Shown: positions 47,590 through 56,793, counted from the first letter of the stretch. The stretch is DNA of 64,000 nucleotides from Rhodococcus jostii RHA1 (GCF_000014565.1 NC_008269.1:186001-250000), one strand, 5' to 3'. Made by a program: numbers and translations. Notes: generated by a model from the letters alone, not told the origin.

Positions 47590-47663
47590 TGGGGCGGGCG
47601 GGGCTCGAACCCGCGACCAATGGATTATGAGTCCACGGCTCTAACCGACTGAGCTACCGCCCC
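47590..47663 (-). tRNA. tRNA with anticodon CAT (elongator Met most likely)
   Basis: On the minus strand the cloverleaf folds fully: acceptor GGGGCGG with CCGCCCC, D-arm GCTC...GAGC, anticodon stem GTGGA/TCCAT with loop CTCATAA, and T-arm GCGGG-TTCGAGC-CCCGC. Discriminator A. Only CC, not CCA, is encoded. The first pair is G-C, so it is not the initiator type. CAT could also be tRNA-Ile2, but the loop context matches elongator Met. Confidence 0.9.
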
Positions 47664-47829
47664 ATCACCGCACCACCCCTCGCTCTGCGGGCGTAGCGAT
47701 GGTATCTCCACATTGCTGCCCCGTCCCGCTCGCGGCGGGGCAGTGCTCATACGCGGCCGAAGAGCTGCCGCACGCCACCACCGTCCTCATCGACGGCATA
47801 CAACGCCATTCCCAACAGATCGAGAATCC

Positions 47830-48335
47830 GTTGCGGCATCGACACCGCCTCGATCCGCTGCGCGGCCCCCGCGGGCAGGGTGTCGGTGAAGAAGGTGCCG
47901 AGCGCGGCGGCGTGCTTGCCCTCGGTGCCCCAGACGATCTTGCCGGTGTCGTGGTCGGACACCATCGTCAGGTACTTGTGGTGGCGGCGCCACGAAATCT
48001 CGTCCACCCCGATCTCGACCAGATTCGTGAATCGGTCGAGGTCGAGTTTGTCGGCGACGACCCGGCCGCAGATCGCGCCGACGGTGCGCCAGGTGATGCG
48101 GTAGAACGTCGCCACGGTGGACTTGTCTGTCTTGGTGGCCAGCCACACCGCCAGGTCCTCGAAGTCGCGGGTGAACCCGGATCCGGGGCGGGCGAAGTCC
48201 ACCGCCTCGACCAGCACCCCGTGCTCGGGGCACCGCAGTCGCCGGCGGCGCATCGTGAGCACACAGACGCGTCCGCCCAGGTTGAGGTGCCGCCACGACG
48301 AGTCCACCTCCCGGGTGTCGTAACGATGAAGGGTT
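47830..48335 (-). mobile_element. ISL3-family transposase fragment
   Basis: The minus-strand frame reads RYDTREVDSSWRHLNLGGRV, RRRLRCPEHGVLVEAVDFAR, LATKTDKSTVATFYRITWRT and LVEIGVDEISWRRHHKYLTM, the N-terminal and central parts of an ISL3 transposase including the first catalytic Asp (GVDE). It breaks off after QRIEAVSM; the following in-frame text to 47747 (PQRILDLLGMALYAVDEDGG) does not match. The zinc-finger N-terminus is also missing. The right end is fused to a truncated MFS gene. Confidence 0.75.
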
Positions 48336-48672
48336 GAATAAGCAGTGCCGAGCAGCCCAGCATGATGCGGCGTTTGCCGTACAGGTCGCCGAGGCGTCCG
48401 CTGATCGGGGTGGCGACGGCGGCGGCCAGCAGGGTTGCGGTGACGACCCAGGTCGCGTTCGAGCGCGTCGTATCGAGCAGCTCGGGCAGCTCGCCGATCA
48501 GCGGCACGACGAGCGTCTGCATGACCGCGGCAACCACGCCGGCGAAGGCGAGCACGGCGACCACGGCATTGGTCCGAACCGCAGGCCCTGGGTCGTTCGG
48601 GATCGGAGGCGTGGCGCCATCAGGTTGCGCGGAGGAGGGAGAATCAGTCACGAAACCGTGGGAGAACGTCAT
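48336..48672 (-). pseudogene. N-terminal fragment of an MFS drug-efflux protein
   Basis: From ATG 48672 the text contains AVVAVLAFAGVVAAVMQTLV (helix 1), NATWVVTATLLAAAVATPIS (helix 2) and GRLGDLYGKRRIML (the loop 2-3 MFS motif), then homology ends at about 48340 where the ISL3 fragment begins. Only two membrane helices remain. It is distinct from the intact MFS gene upstream at 48839-50386. Confidence 0.75.
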
Positions 48673-48838
48673 CGCGGGTTGATCCGTATCTCGCCCTGCA
48701 GGCGGGTTTGCTGTGAACCACTGGTCTCAACTCGCCCTGACACCCAGGGCCTTAACCAACCCACAACCGTTCGGTGGATCGAGGATAAGGCACGCTGGGG
48801 ACTTGCTCGATCGGAGTGAAATCCCGCGAGACCGACGA

Positions 48839-50386
48839 TCAGGCGAGGCCCTGCCCGTCGGCAGAGCCGACACGTGCAAAAGTAGCACCCTCGACGTCCA
48901 GCTCGAGGTCGGTTGCGGCGCCGCCGGTGGCGGGCTGTCGTCCGTGTCGCATAAACATGGAAATTATCAGGGCGATGACAGCGCTCCCTGCACCGACAAG
49001 GAAGATTGTGGTGAACGCGGCGTCGTTGTATAACGGCCCTTCGGGGCCTACGTCCGCGACATTGCTCGACAGCACGGCGCCCACGATTGCACTGGCGATA
49101 GCAGTTGAGATCGAGACCGAGCAGACCTGGATCCCACCCGAGACTCCCGTGTACTTCCGAGGCACCGCCTCCACCATCAGATTGGGTTGGGCCGCCCAAA
49201 AGAGCCCGAACCCGACACCCATAACGCATAACCAGACGAGAACAAGTACCAGTGAGTGGTGCGCTAGAGCCAGCAGCGTCGATCCGATCGCGAAGCTGGC
49301 CATGCTGGAGATCATGATCGCCCGCGGGTTGAAGCGTTTCGTAAGCAGCCCGCCGAGCGGTCCGAACACCATGGACGTGATCCCGAATGGGATCTGGGCC
49401 AGGCCGACCATCAACGCACTGAGACCGAAGGCGTACATCATGCCGGTGGAGGAAGGGGTCTGCAGCATCTGCGGGAGGGCGATCGCCATCATCCCGCACG
49501 CCATGAACCCAACCAGACCGACTGTAAGGGTCAGCGCGACGGCTGGGTTGCGCAGTACCCGGAGGTCGATCATGGGTTCTTCAACCCGGCTCTCGACCAA
49601 CACGAACATGCCCAGTGCGATAAATCCACCGAGAATGACCAGCAGGGTTAGGGGCGCAAGCCAGCCCCACTTGTCACCCTGCCCAAGCCCAAGCAGGATC
49701 CCTCCGATGCCCAACGCCAGTAGCAGGCCACCGAGGATGTCGACTCGCCCGACCTCAGCGGACCGTTGCCGAGGAGTGCGGGGCAATACGATGACGCTCA
49801 GCGGCGCGAGCACTGCCGTGAAGGCGAAGAAGAACCAGAAGATCGACCGGTAGCCCAGACCATCGACGAACGCACCCCCGATGACAGGTGCTAGCAGTCC
49901 GGAGACGCCGAACCCAGTTCCGAGTGCCCCTAACGCAATCGGGACGACGCGTGGTGGTAGTGAGTCCCGGAACACCCGGTACGCGATCACAGGCATCACC
50001 GCTATCGTCCCCTGGAGTGCCCGACCCACGATCATCAAGGCGAAAGACGACGATAGCGCCGAGATCAGGCTTCCTACCAGAAATACCGCGCAGGCGGTGA
50101 GAACCACCGGCCGTTGGCCGAAGCGGTCAACCAGCTTACCTCCGAGGGGCATCACCATCGCGCCGACCAGAGAGACTATCGTTATTGTCCAGGCGAGTCC
50201 TTCGACCGGAAACTCTGCTGCCATAGGGCGTAGACCAGGTACCAGCATTGCGACAGCCATCGCGTTGAGTTCGCACAACAGCAGGATGACCGCGACGATC
50301 GCTATCTGCCGTCGGACCCCGTGGATTCGTCCGTCAGTTTGACCCTCGGGGCAGCCATCCTCACTCGGCGCTTCATTGATAGACAT
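48839..50386 (-). CDS. MFS transporter, DHA2-like (14-helix) efflux type
   Basis: The 515-residue protein has about 14 hydrophobic segments and the motifs GGKLVDRFGQRPVVL (loop 2-3) and GRALQGTIAVMPVIAYRVFRD (helix 4-5). Helix 5 carries GTGFGVSGLLAPVIGGAF, motif C of exporters. It is therefore probably a proton-driven drug or metabolite exporter. ATG 50386 has AAAGGG upstream. No dedicated regulator is adjacent. Intact and slightly lower in GC than its surroundings, so perhaps acquired. Confidence 0.88.
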   Translation of the reverse strand: MSINEAPSEDGCPEGQTDGRIHGVRRQIAIVAVILLLCELNAMAVAMLVPGLRPMAAEFPVEGLAWTITIVSLVGAMVMPLGGKLVDRFGQRPVVLTACAVFLVGSLISALSSSFALMIVGRALQGTIAVMPVIAYRVFRDSLPPRVVPIALGALGTGFGVSGLLAPVIGGAFVDGLGYRSIFWFFFAFTAVLAPLSVIVLPRTPRQRSAEVGRVDILGGLLLALGIGGILLGLGQGDKWGWLAPLTLLVILGGFIALGMFVLVESRVEEPMIDLRVLRNPAVALTLTVGLVGFMACGMMAIALPQMLQTPSSTGMMYAFGLSALMVGLAQIPFGITSMVFGPLGGLLTKRFNPRAIMISSMASFAIGSTLLALAHHSLVLVLVWLCVMGVGFGLFWAAQPNLMVEAVPRKYTGVSGGIQVCSVSISTAIASAIVGAVLSSNVADVGPEGPLYNDAAFTTIFLVGAGSAVIALIISMFMRHGRQPATGGAATDLELDVEGATFARVGSADGQGLA

Positions 50387-50982
50387 TGAAACATCGCCCT
50401 TTCAGTCGTTAATGACCGTGTCTGCAGGGATCGCGTACACCGGGGCCGCCGGGAGAGGATGGCTTCTGTGTGCTGCCCTTGAAGGAGGCCGAGGGATTGG
50501 CTCAGATCGGCCCTTCGCTTCTCGACGACTTCAGACGTTAGCCCTGAGACTGCGGAAAATCGGGGTCCTATTTGGGCGCTTAATGATTCGTTGATTAGTC
50601 GTAGCCTCGGCGGACAGACCTCATCGGTCAGGAATCGTTCAGTAAGGCGACCTACTCGGCTTCGGCGAGACGCGATCCGCCTCCGGCAGTGAGCGATCAC
50701 CTCGTCGTCGGTGTCGGTCGCCCCTCTATCGAGGACGACGACTTACCGACTGAACCAAATTTTGTGCGGGCAGGCGCCGTCGAACTTGACGCGTCGGACC
50801 GAAGTTTGGCGGAGGCTGCTATCTGCGCGATGACCAGCAGCCGATACCTGTTTATTCGTTGGTCTGAGTTCGCATCGCTTGGTGTGGCCGCGGAGGGTCG
50901 CAATATAGGGCACTAATCTGGACGGCTGGCGCCCCTACAGTTCATTGTGATGCAAATCTCAACGAGGCCTTCATGGCTAAGG
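50387..50982. other. 596-bp stretch without a convincing gene
   Basis: A plus-strand frame at 50689-50916 and several minus-strand frames are present but do not look protein-like. The first 100 bases should hold the promoter of the MFS gene; TAATGATTCG/ATTAGTC-type AT-rich DNA near 50580 is the least GC-rich part. Confidence 0.4.
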
Positions 50983-51945
50983 GGTGTTTGAGAACTCGCG
51001 ATCGCGGGCGTGTGCCTCGCTTAGAATCGAAGAATGAGGGCTCCTGGTTGGGTCGGTGAGTACATGTCCCCGACTACACCAGGAGCCCACAATGACATCA
51101 TCGCCGATACCGCCATGCCGGTCGTGCCCGCCCCACGCGGCGGGCGGGCACGGTTGCGTGGTGTACCCGTCGTCGGTCACCGACGCAGAGTGGGCGACCC
51201 TCGAACCGCTGTTGCCCGCGCCCGGCATCTCGGCAGGCCGAGGCGGCAGACCCGAAGCATTGCCGCCGTTTGGACGCCATCTTGTTCATCGTCCGCGGTG
51301 GTATCGCGTGGCGGCAACTGCCGATGGAGTTCCCGCCAGCCGGGACGGTGTACGCGATCTTCACCCGCTGGTCCCACAGCGGCGCGTGGCAGCGCATCGG
51401 TATCGGCGGCCGGTACCGTCTGCGAGTCGATGATCGCCGCGGTCGGGCACCGGGCCCGCCCGTCACGCACCCGCAGGCGGTCGCGCAGCGCGTCGACGTG
51501 CCCCGATCGGGCCGCGGCTGGGATGGCGGCAAGAGAACGAACGGCGTCAAGCGACACGTTGCCGTGGATGTGAACGGACTGCTGCTCGCCGTCGTCGTCA
51601 CCGCTGCCTCGATCCAGGACCGCGACGCCGCGCACCGACTCCTGACCGCACTGCGCGGCAGGTTCTCCACCATCCGGCTGGTCTGGGCCGACGGCGCTTA
51701 TCCTGGACGGCTGCCCGTCTGGGCGAAAGACGCTCTCGCCCTGCCTATGCAGATCATCAAACGCATCCCCGGCGCCACCGGTTTCCACGTCCGACCCCGC
51801 GTTTGGGTGGTCGAGAGAAGTTTCGCGTAGCTCAACAAGCACCGCCACTGCGTGCGAGACTACGAAACCAGACCCGACCACCACGAGGCCATGGTTCACA
51901 TCGCGACGATCGCGACACATGACGAGGCGGCTCGCCCGAACCTGA
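50983..51945 (+). mobile_element. IS5-family insertion sequence, decayed and internally rearranged
   Basis: The transposase starts near 51093 (SVTDAEWATLEPLLPAPG) and shifts frame near 51260. It continues LDAILFIVRGGIAWRQLPME, FTRWSHSGAWQRI, then SGRGWDGGKRTNGVKRHVAV and VTAASIQDRDAAHRLLTALR. It ends ERSFA-stop-LNKHRHCVRDYE with a TAG where Trp is expected. The segment that should lie between GAWQRI and SGRGWDG reads correctly only on the opposite strand (DALRDRLRVRDGRARCPTAA), so about 110 bp (51396-51507) is inverted. The left end resembles that of the fragment at 55268. Not active. Confidence 0.8.
51396..51507. repeat. Small inversion inside the IS5 transposase gene
   Basis: The plus strand here is nonsense in the transposase frame, whereas its complement encodes the missing piece ending IIDSQTVPAADT. 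Both borders carry a 5-bp inverted repeat, ATCGG at 51396-51400 and CCGAT at 51503-51507, which may have served the flip. Confidence 0.7.
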
Positions 51946-51962
51946 CGGTTTTCAAACGCGCT

Positions 51963-52103
51963 CTAAGAAACATGGCCCAAGTGGATCACCGAGGATGCCC
52001 TATGGCCCGGTCTGCCGGGCCGCCTCAGAAGTGCCTGCACGGCCACGGTGCCGCCGATTCCTCCGGCGAGCAACCCCAGCAGCAGTGCCACGTTGGTGTA
52101 CAT
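51963..52103 (-). CDS. Small membrane protein, 46 aa (copy 1)
   Basis: ATG 52103 has an excellent AGGGAGG five bases upstream. The product MYTNVALLLGLLAGGIGGTV continues AVQALLRRPGR with one membrane helix and a basic tail. A homologous 42-residue protein is encoded at 58094 (VNLNVALLLLVLAGGIGGTA). Shared NVALLL-x-LAGGIGGT-x-AVQA-LRR shows common descent. Function unknown; the end overlaps the decayed IS border. Confidence 0.65.
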   Translation of the reverse strand: MYTNVALLLGLLAGGIGGTVAVQALLRRPGRPGHRASSVIHLGHVS

Positions 52104-52201
52104 GTCAACCTCCCTTCGGGTGTGGTGATGGTCGGACACTGTTTCGGCGGGCTTGACCCCGTGCTCACGTACGCATAGTCAGATGACGGGCGGAGCCGTC
52201 T

Positions 52202-52579
52202 CTACTTCGTTGTACCCGCTGTCGTCACGGATGCCTCTGCAAAAGAGGGCGGGCGTCGGCGCGACTTAGCTTCGCGAGCGTCGGCGTTGGACCGCAGGGG
52301 GTTGCCTGTCTTGGCCACACGATGTCCGACAAGAGTCAGTATCGGTCGTGGAATCCCGAGACCCTTCACCGGCATGCCTGTCACATAGCCTTCCGTGAAG
52401 AGATAGTTCGCGGCGTCGTACACCTCGTCGTCGCTGAGCGCCGACGCGGCCCACCCGACTTCTCCTCCGATGGCATCCGCGTCCAAGATCGGGCTGCGAT
52501 AACCCTCCGTTGTCTTTGCAAGAAGCCAACGCAGGACAGCGTCACGAACCGCCCACTGACGATCGGTAGCTGCACTCAC
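52202..52579 (-). CDS. Hypothetical winged-helix-like protein, 125 aa (copy 1)
   Basis: GTG 52579 lies after GGAGGACTGAAAT. The product begins VSAATDRQWAVRDAVLRWLLAKTT, then GYRSPILDADAIGGEVGW, DDEVYDAANYLFTEGYVTGM, GIPRPILTLVGHRVAKTGNP and a basic tail. The pattern of helices followed by a strand-turn (GIPRP-L-T) resembles small winged-helix proteins of phages and plasmids. A paralog at 58858 shares most residues. Function unknown. Confidence 0.7.
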   Translation of the reverse strand: MSAATDRQWAVRDAVLRWLLAKTTEGYRSPILDADAIGGEVGWAASALSDDEVYDAANYLFTEGYVTGMPVKGLGIPRPILTLVGHRVAKTGNPLRSNADAREAKSRRRPPSFAEASVTTAGTTK

Positions 52580-52858
52580 ATTTCAGTCCTCCGGTAGATG
52601 CCGTTGATGCCTCCATGCACCATAGCCGTCGGCAAGGAATAGACAAGTATCGAACTATTCTGCGCGTCTTAGGATTTCAGAACAGCCCCGGTCGATGCCG
52701 CAAGCTCGTCGGCGCGGGCGCGACTGAGGCGCAGGGCATCTCGCGCGGCAAACAGACCCGTGACAACGTTCTAGCCGATCCCGTCGTCACCATCGACGCA
52801 CTCCGAACCGGCCCTTTTGCGCGTGACTCGGTAGACGTGCCCTTCCCCGAATATACCA

Positions 52859-52932
52859 CTGAACTGGACTTATTTCTTTATTTGGGTATGGTCGAGGTCA
52901 GTTCGCGGTTGCCGATTCGGAAAGGACCGACA
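52859..52932 (+). promoter_or_regulatory. Highly conserved leader/promoter, copy 1
   Basis: The 74 bases before the 40-aa basic protein gene match those at 59479-59552 at all but about two positions, more conserved than the coding parts. They include GGGTAT, the -10 form used by SigF/SigB-type stress sigma factors, and the GAAAGGACCGACA ribosome binding site. Confidence 0.65.
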
Positions 52933-53055
52933 ATGGCCGACAAGTCCGCCGTCAAGAGTTCAAAACAGTCTGCACGTGCTCTCAAGGAGCGCCGGGCGGA
53001 GAAGAGAGCGAAGGCCCTCGAATCGACTCAGTTCATTCGAAAGCGTAAGAGCTGA
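52933..53055 (+). CDS. Small basic protein, 40 aa (copy 1)
   Basis: ATG 52933 follows GAAAGGACCGACA. The product MADKSAVKSSKQSARALKER continues RAEKRAKALESTQFIRKRKS, about one third Lys/Arg, a single helix likely to bind nucleic acid. A paralog is encoded at 59553 with identical first 20 residues. Codon changes between the copies are partly silent, supporting real coding. Confidence 0.75.
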   Translation: MADKSAVKSSKQSARALKERRAEKRAKALESTQFIRKRKS

Positions 53056-53383
53056 CGTCATCCTGGAGCATCGCCACCTACCTGCCATCCTCGTCACTGC
53101 CTGAGGGTTGGAATGTCGCACCCGACGCTCGGCCAAGAGAAAAGCCGACTCGCCCCATCACGGACTAGCAAATTTCGGGTTCCAGCTACGTGGGGTGAGG
53201 ACCTCGCCGGGCTTCCCTCCTTTCCGCTCATAAACAGAATCGGAAAAGGCTCACGGAGCGCTGAAGAGTGTTCTGGAAACACGGCGAATGTCATCGGCCT
53301 GCATCCGCGTGAGACCTAACGGGGGGCCAACTTCCGGCGCAGTTTAGTGCTGGGTGCCGGATCGACTGAAACGAGTGGTGACG

Positions 53384-53941
53384 ATGCGAGTGTTGAACGT
53401 GATGCAGCGACCGGTTCGAGTGGTGCGCCAATCCGACAGTATGCGCACGGCCGCAGTGCTACTGGCCGAGTACGGGTTCGCGGCGGTGCCGGTGGTCGAC
53501 GACCACGACCGGTTGGTCGGGATGTTGAACAGCGGAGACGTGTTGCGGGCCGGACAAACGTGCTCGGAGACGGTGGGCGAGGTGATGACTGCACCCGCCG
53601 TCGCTGCGCCGATGTACCACTATTTGGCCGATGTGAGCCAGATGCTGCTTCAGCAGGGACTACGCAGTCTACCGGTCGTGGATATCGACGGGCGGGTAGT
53701 GGGCATCCTCAGCCGCAGTGACGTGGTGCGGTTGATGCTCAAACCGGACGAGACGATCGCCGTGGGCGCGCAACGCTGCCTCGACGACTATACCGGGGAC
53801 GGACGCTGGCGCGTGACGGTCGAGGAGGGCCGCGTCACCCTCGCAGGCCCCTTCGCAGACGAATCCGAACGCCGCATCGCGATCGCGTTGAGCAAGACCG
53901 TACCGGGCACCCGCACAGTGTCCATTGCCACTGAAGAATAG
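53384..53941 (+). CDS. CBS-domain protein with C-terminal BON-like domain
   Basis: The 185-residue protein has two CBS motifs ([20 protein letters not shown] ... [25 protein letters not shown] and VGEVMTAP ... [25 protein letters not shown]). A BON-like tail follows ([20 protein letters not shown]). CBS pairs bind adenine nucleotides. Similar proteins in mycolic-acid bacteria are induced by hypoxia or stress. ATG 53384 gives the usual start; GTG 53354 is in frame with a weaker context. Confidence 0.85.
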   Translation: MRVLNVMQRPVRVVRQSDSMRTAAVLLAEYGFAAVPVVDDHDRLVGMLNSGDVLRAGQTCSETVGEVMTAPAVAAPMYHYLADVSQMLLQQGLRSLPVVDIDGRVVGILSRSDVVRLMLKPDETIAVGAQRCLDDYTGDGRWRVTVEEGRVTLAGPFADESERRIAIALSKTVPGTRTVSIATEE

Positions 53942-54247
53942 GTGGTGGTCGATCAGGCACAAGCTGTTGGCAACAGCGCGCCACGGTGATCACTGCACCG
54001 CCGCGACTCAGTGCGCGATGAGGGTGTTTCGGCATCGCCCCGACGGCCCGAGTGATCAGTCCGCGGCCACGCCACCTGGCTGTGGCCGAAGGCACTCTGA
54101 TCGCGTCCCCCGTCGTGACGCTGCGCCGCACGCACGGCCACCCTGCGCCGGTAGCGGCCCGGAGGCCGAGAAAGAGAGAGAAGAGGAATGTACCGATCGC
54201 GCACGCCCGCCGCGGCAATCCATCGATCCTTCGCCCACGGCGGATCG

Positions 54248-54400
54248 ATGAGCACGCGCCAGATCAAGGCCCATCTCGAGGTGATGTTCGCCCCCGAGAC
54301 CGATCACGGCGCCCCGGGAGGAAACGCCGGTTCAGTGCTCGCACACCGGCTCAGCGAGGTTGAGGAGAACACGGTTCCGCTTCTCGCAGGCAGTGCCTGA
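54248..54400 (+). CDS. Small protein, 50 aa
   Basis: ATG 54248 has GGCGGATCG before it. The product MSTRQIKAHLEVMFAPETDH continues with a Gly-rich turn and LAHRLSEVEENTVPLLAGSA. Its start resembles the peptide at 45872. It lies upstream of the Dps gene in the same direction. No family recognised. Confidence 0.5.
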   Translation: MSTRQIKAHLEVMFAPETDHGAPGGNAGSVLAHRLSEVEENTVPLLAGSA

Positions 54401-54557
54401 GAGCGCAGAGCGCCGGACACCCCGCAGCACACGTGAGTACCGAACTCACCGACGGGCACGATCCCCCACCACGCCGACAGCACAATCGGGACAACATCGG
54501 CCTGGACGACCACACCAAGGACCCCGACACCGACCTACGAAAACGTCAGGAGCAACC

Positions 54558-55079
54558 ATGACCCCTACCCCCATCACCACCGCCCTCGACGCCGAGCAGC
54601 AACGGATCGCCGGCAAGGCACTGCAGGGCACCGTCGTCGACCTGATCGACCTGAGCCTGATCGCCAAACAGGCCCACTGGAATGTCATCGGACCCCACTT
54701 CCTGGCGGTCCACCCCTCCCTCGACGAGCTAGCCACCGTCACACGCAATTTCACCGATGAGGCCGCCGAGCGCGCCACCGCGATCGGTGTCAGCCCGGAC
54801 GGCCGCGGGGCCACCGTGGCCGCGGACGCGGGTACCACGGGATCCGCCGCAGGGTGGACACCCGACACCGAGGTGGTCGAGACGATCGTCGCGAACCTGG
54901 CCGCCGTCATCGAGCGGTTCCGGGCTCGCATCGAGTCCACCGAGAAGGCGGACCCGGTCACCCAGGACCTGCTGATCGGCATCACCGCCCGACTCGAGCA
55001 ACTGCACTGGATGTGGCAGGCCCAGAGCGCACAACCATCTGCCCAGCGCCGTCGACTCGGACAGTTGCTCAGCGGATAG
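54558..55079 (+). CDS. dps: Dps-family ferritin-like DNA-protection protein
   Basis: The 173-residue protein has the Dps ferroxidase motif: KQAHWNVIGPHFLAVHPSLDELATVTRNFTDEAAERATAIG, giving the His-x-His, Asp and Glu ligands shared between subunits. LEQLHWMWQAQ lies near the end. It stores iron, removes peroxide and binds DNA in stationary phase. AGGAG lies six bases before ATG 54558. No GGGTAT or OxyR-like site is evident upstream. Length is normal and the gene intact. Confidence 0.9.
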   Translation: MTPTPITTALDAEQQRIAGKALQGTVVDLIDLSLIAKQAHWNVIGPHFLAVHPSLDELATVTRNFTDEAAERATAIGVSPDGRGATVAADAGTTGSAAGWTPDTEVVETIVANLAAVIERFRARIESTEKADPVTQDLLIGITARLEQLHWMWQAQSAQPSAQRRRLGQLLSG

Positions 55080-55267
55080 CTCCACCAGACGGTGAGCAAA
55101 AGAGGAGGCGGCCGCGCCGAACGATCGGCACCGGCGGTCTCGGCCATCAATGCCATAACGATCGCGTTTGCATGCCGCACTCCAATCGCCCCAGCACGGG
55201 AAGCCCGAGTGCGACGACAGTCCATGCCGCCCAATGATCGGTTGCGGGTCATTCCAAGCGGCTGCGC

Positions 55268-55645
55268 CACAGTGTGTGTGAGAACTCGAACTGGCACGCT
55301 TTGTGCCTCGCCGAGAATCGAAGAAAGTGGGCTCCTGGCTGGGTCGGTGATCACCAGATCACCGACCCAACAGGAGCCCACAATCTCATCATCGCCGATT
55401 TCGTTGTGCCCGGGGGGACATGGTTGCGCGGTGTACTCGTCGTCGGTCACCGACGCAGAGTGGGCGCCCCTCGAATCGCGATTGCCTGCACCGGTGGCAC
55501 GGCAGGTCGCGGGAGGCGACCCGAGAAGAATGCCGCCGTGGATAGTGGATGTCACCCTGTACATCGTGCGCGGTGGTACCGCGTGGCGGGAAACCGCCGG
55601 TGGAGTTCCGGTCAACCGGGACGGTGTACGCGGTCTTCGCCCGCA
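55268..55645 (+). mobile_element. IS5-family fragment, left end only
   Basis: The left border and first part of the transposase (SVTDAEWAPLESRLPAPVAR, VTLYIVRGGTAWRE) match the decayed IS5 copy at 50983. The match stops after the TVYAVFARK segment. An inverted repeat, TGGGTCGGTGATC/GATCACCGACCCA, sits at about 55343-55371 in its leader. It interrupts a RelA/SpoT-like relic on its right. Confidence 0.75.
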
Positions 55646-55800
55646 AAATACCTGTGCACGAAACTCACCCAGAAACTCATCGCAATGGTCTGCAGATCTG
55701 GATTTCGACGAACACCGTCTGCACTCCACAGGACACCGGAATCCACACGATCAAGTGCAGCCTGCGGTACCCGTTCGGCTCTGTCGACGATGCGTGAAAA
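55646..55800 (-). pseudogene. Relic of a RelA/SpoT-type alarmone synthetase
   Basis: The minus strand reads EPNGYRRLHLIVWIPVSCGV, then QTVFVEIQI, a frameshift, and TIAMSFWVSFVHRYF. GYR-x-LHLIV and VEIQIRT-x-AMDFW are the conserved end of (p)ppGpp synthetase domains of small alarmone synthetases. The relic ends at the IS5 border, and the catalytic part upstream is missing. Only about 50 residues remain. Confidence 0.5.
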
Positions 55801-55931
55801 CTCGATCTCGAGCCGTCATCTGACTGACCTTCGGGCCGCCAGGACGATGCCGGGGTCATGCCCACGGTGCTTCCGTGCCTCGCCGAAGCGTCCGACGGTA
55901 CGAATCGGCCCGGTCCAGGTCGGCGTGGCTG

Positions 55932-56372
55932 TCACCCGGTGGTGGGGCGACCCCTCGACGCCCCACCGGTGTACGCACGGTCGAACGACCCGGTGAACGC
56001 GGCCCGGCGTACCCCCGACGCAGCGCCAACAGGCCGCTCATGGAAAGACCCGAGCGGTCGACGCTCACCGCGGCGGGCACGGTGGGTGTGCTTTCGTCGG
56101 TCCGACTCGGTCATGCCACCCCACACGCCATAGGATTCACCCACCGTCAGCGCGTGATCGCGACACCGCACCAGCACGGGGCACACCTGACAAATCTGCC
56201 GGGCCCGCGCTTCACGCCGATCGCGAGCGCCGCGCCGTTCGCCGTCGGGGGAGAAGAACACCGACAGATCGGCGCCGCGACACGCGGCACGCACCCGCCA
56301 CTCACCAGAATCAACGGTGACCGCCACCAAGGGCGGATCCTTCGGGATCGACAACGGCGGATTCCTATCCAT
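55932..56372 (-). CDS. WhiB-family iron-sulfur regulator with long C-terminal tail
   Basis: The 146-residue protein has the four WhiB Cys (RAACRG, CQVCP, RC), the GVWGGMTESDRRKH turn and a basic region (RARRGERRP), plus a 40-residue tail rich in Arg, Gly and Thr. ATG 56372 overlaps the end of the ANTAR gene by eight bases, so both are one operon. The relationship to the 46822 WhiB is clear (ESYGxWGGM). Tail function unknown. Confidence 0.85.
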   Translation of the reverse strand: MDRNPPLSIPKDPPLVAVTVDSGEWRVRAACRGADLSVFFSPDGERRGARDRREARARQICQVCPVLVRCRDHALTVGESYGVWGGMTESDRRKHTHRARRGERRPLGSFHERPVGAASGVRRAAFTGSFDRAYTGGASRGRPTTG

Positions 56373-56652
56373 TGACACCACCGCCGCCGTCGCGGCGCGG
56401 CAGATGCGCTGTTGCACGGGGATGTTGCTCACGGCCACCGCGATCCGCAGACGGCCGCGACAGGACTCGTACAGCTGCGGTGGTGACGCTGACGTGGCTA
56501 CGGCGCGCCACATCGAGGAGAGCATCGAAGCCGGCGTCATGGCTGCAGGCGCGCTGCTCGGCCAGAACTGCAGCCGCGGCGGACAGCAACTGTGCGTCCG
56601 CGGCCTGCGGCGAAGGCCCTCGTCCGGGTACTGCGGAGGTGTCGGTCGGCAT
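56365..56652 (-). CDS. ANTAR-like domain protein, 95 aa
   Basis: ATG 56652 follows GAAAGGACTCTC. The product MPTDTSAVPGRGPSPQAADA contains a three-helix ANTAR-like segment (LLSAAAAVLAEQRACSHDAG, FDALLDVARRSHVSVTTAAV). ANTAR domains bind paired hairpins in mRNA leaders and block termination. The usual upstream GAF or receiver domain is absent. It is immediately upstream of, and overlaps, the WhiB gene. Confidence 0.55.
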   Translation of the reverse strand: MPTDTSAVPGRGPSPQAADAQLLSAAAAVLAEQRACSHDAGFDALLDVARRSHVSVTTAAVRVLSRPSADRGGREQHPRATAHLPRRDGGGGVNG

Positions 56653-56793
56653 GAGAGTCCTTTCGCTACATCGGGCGGTACTGCGATACAGGTGACGTCG
56701 GCGCGGTGGGGCGATGTCTCGCGTCTCACTGTTGACGGCCCGGTATCGTCCGTGGCTCCAGCTTCCATGAAGGGACATCCAGAGACCACCGGC

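Larger units (their letters stand above)
51963..53338. repeat. Duplicated block, copy 1
   Basis: This block carries, in order, the small membrane protein (-), the 125-aa winged-helix-like protein (-), a conserved leader and the 40-aa basic protein (+), and ends in GGGGGGCCAACTTCCGGC at 53321-53338. The same order and orientation recur at 58094-59962 (copy 2). The copies have diverged, most in non-coding parts. Confidence 0.75.

Noticed and set aside
50689..50916. 75-aa plus-strand frame as a regulator of the MFS pump
   Set aside because: No helix-turn-helix, no ribosome binding site and unnatural composition.
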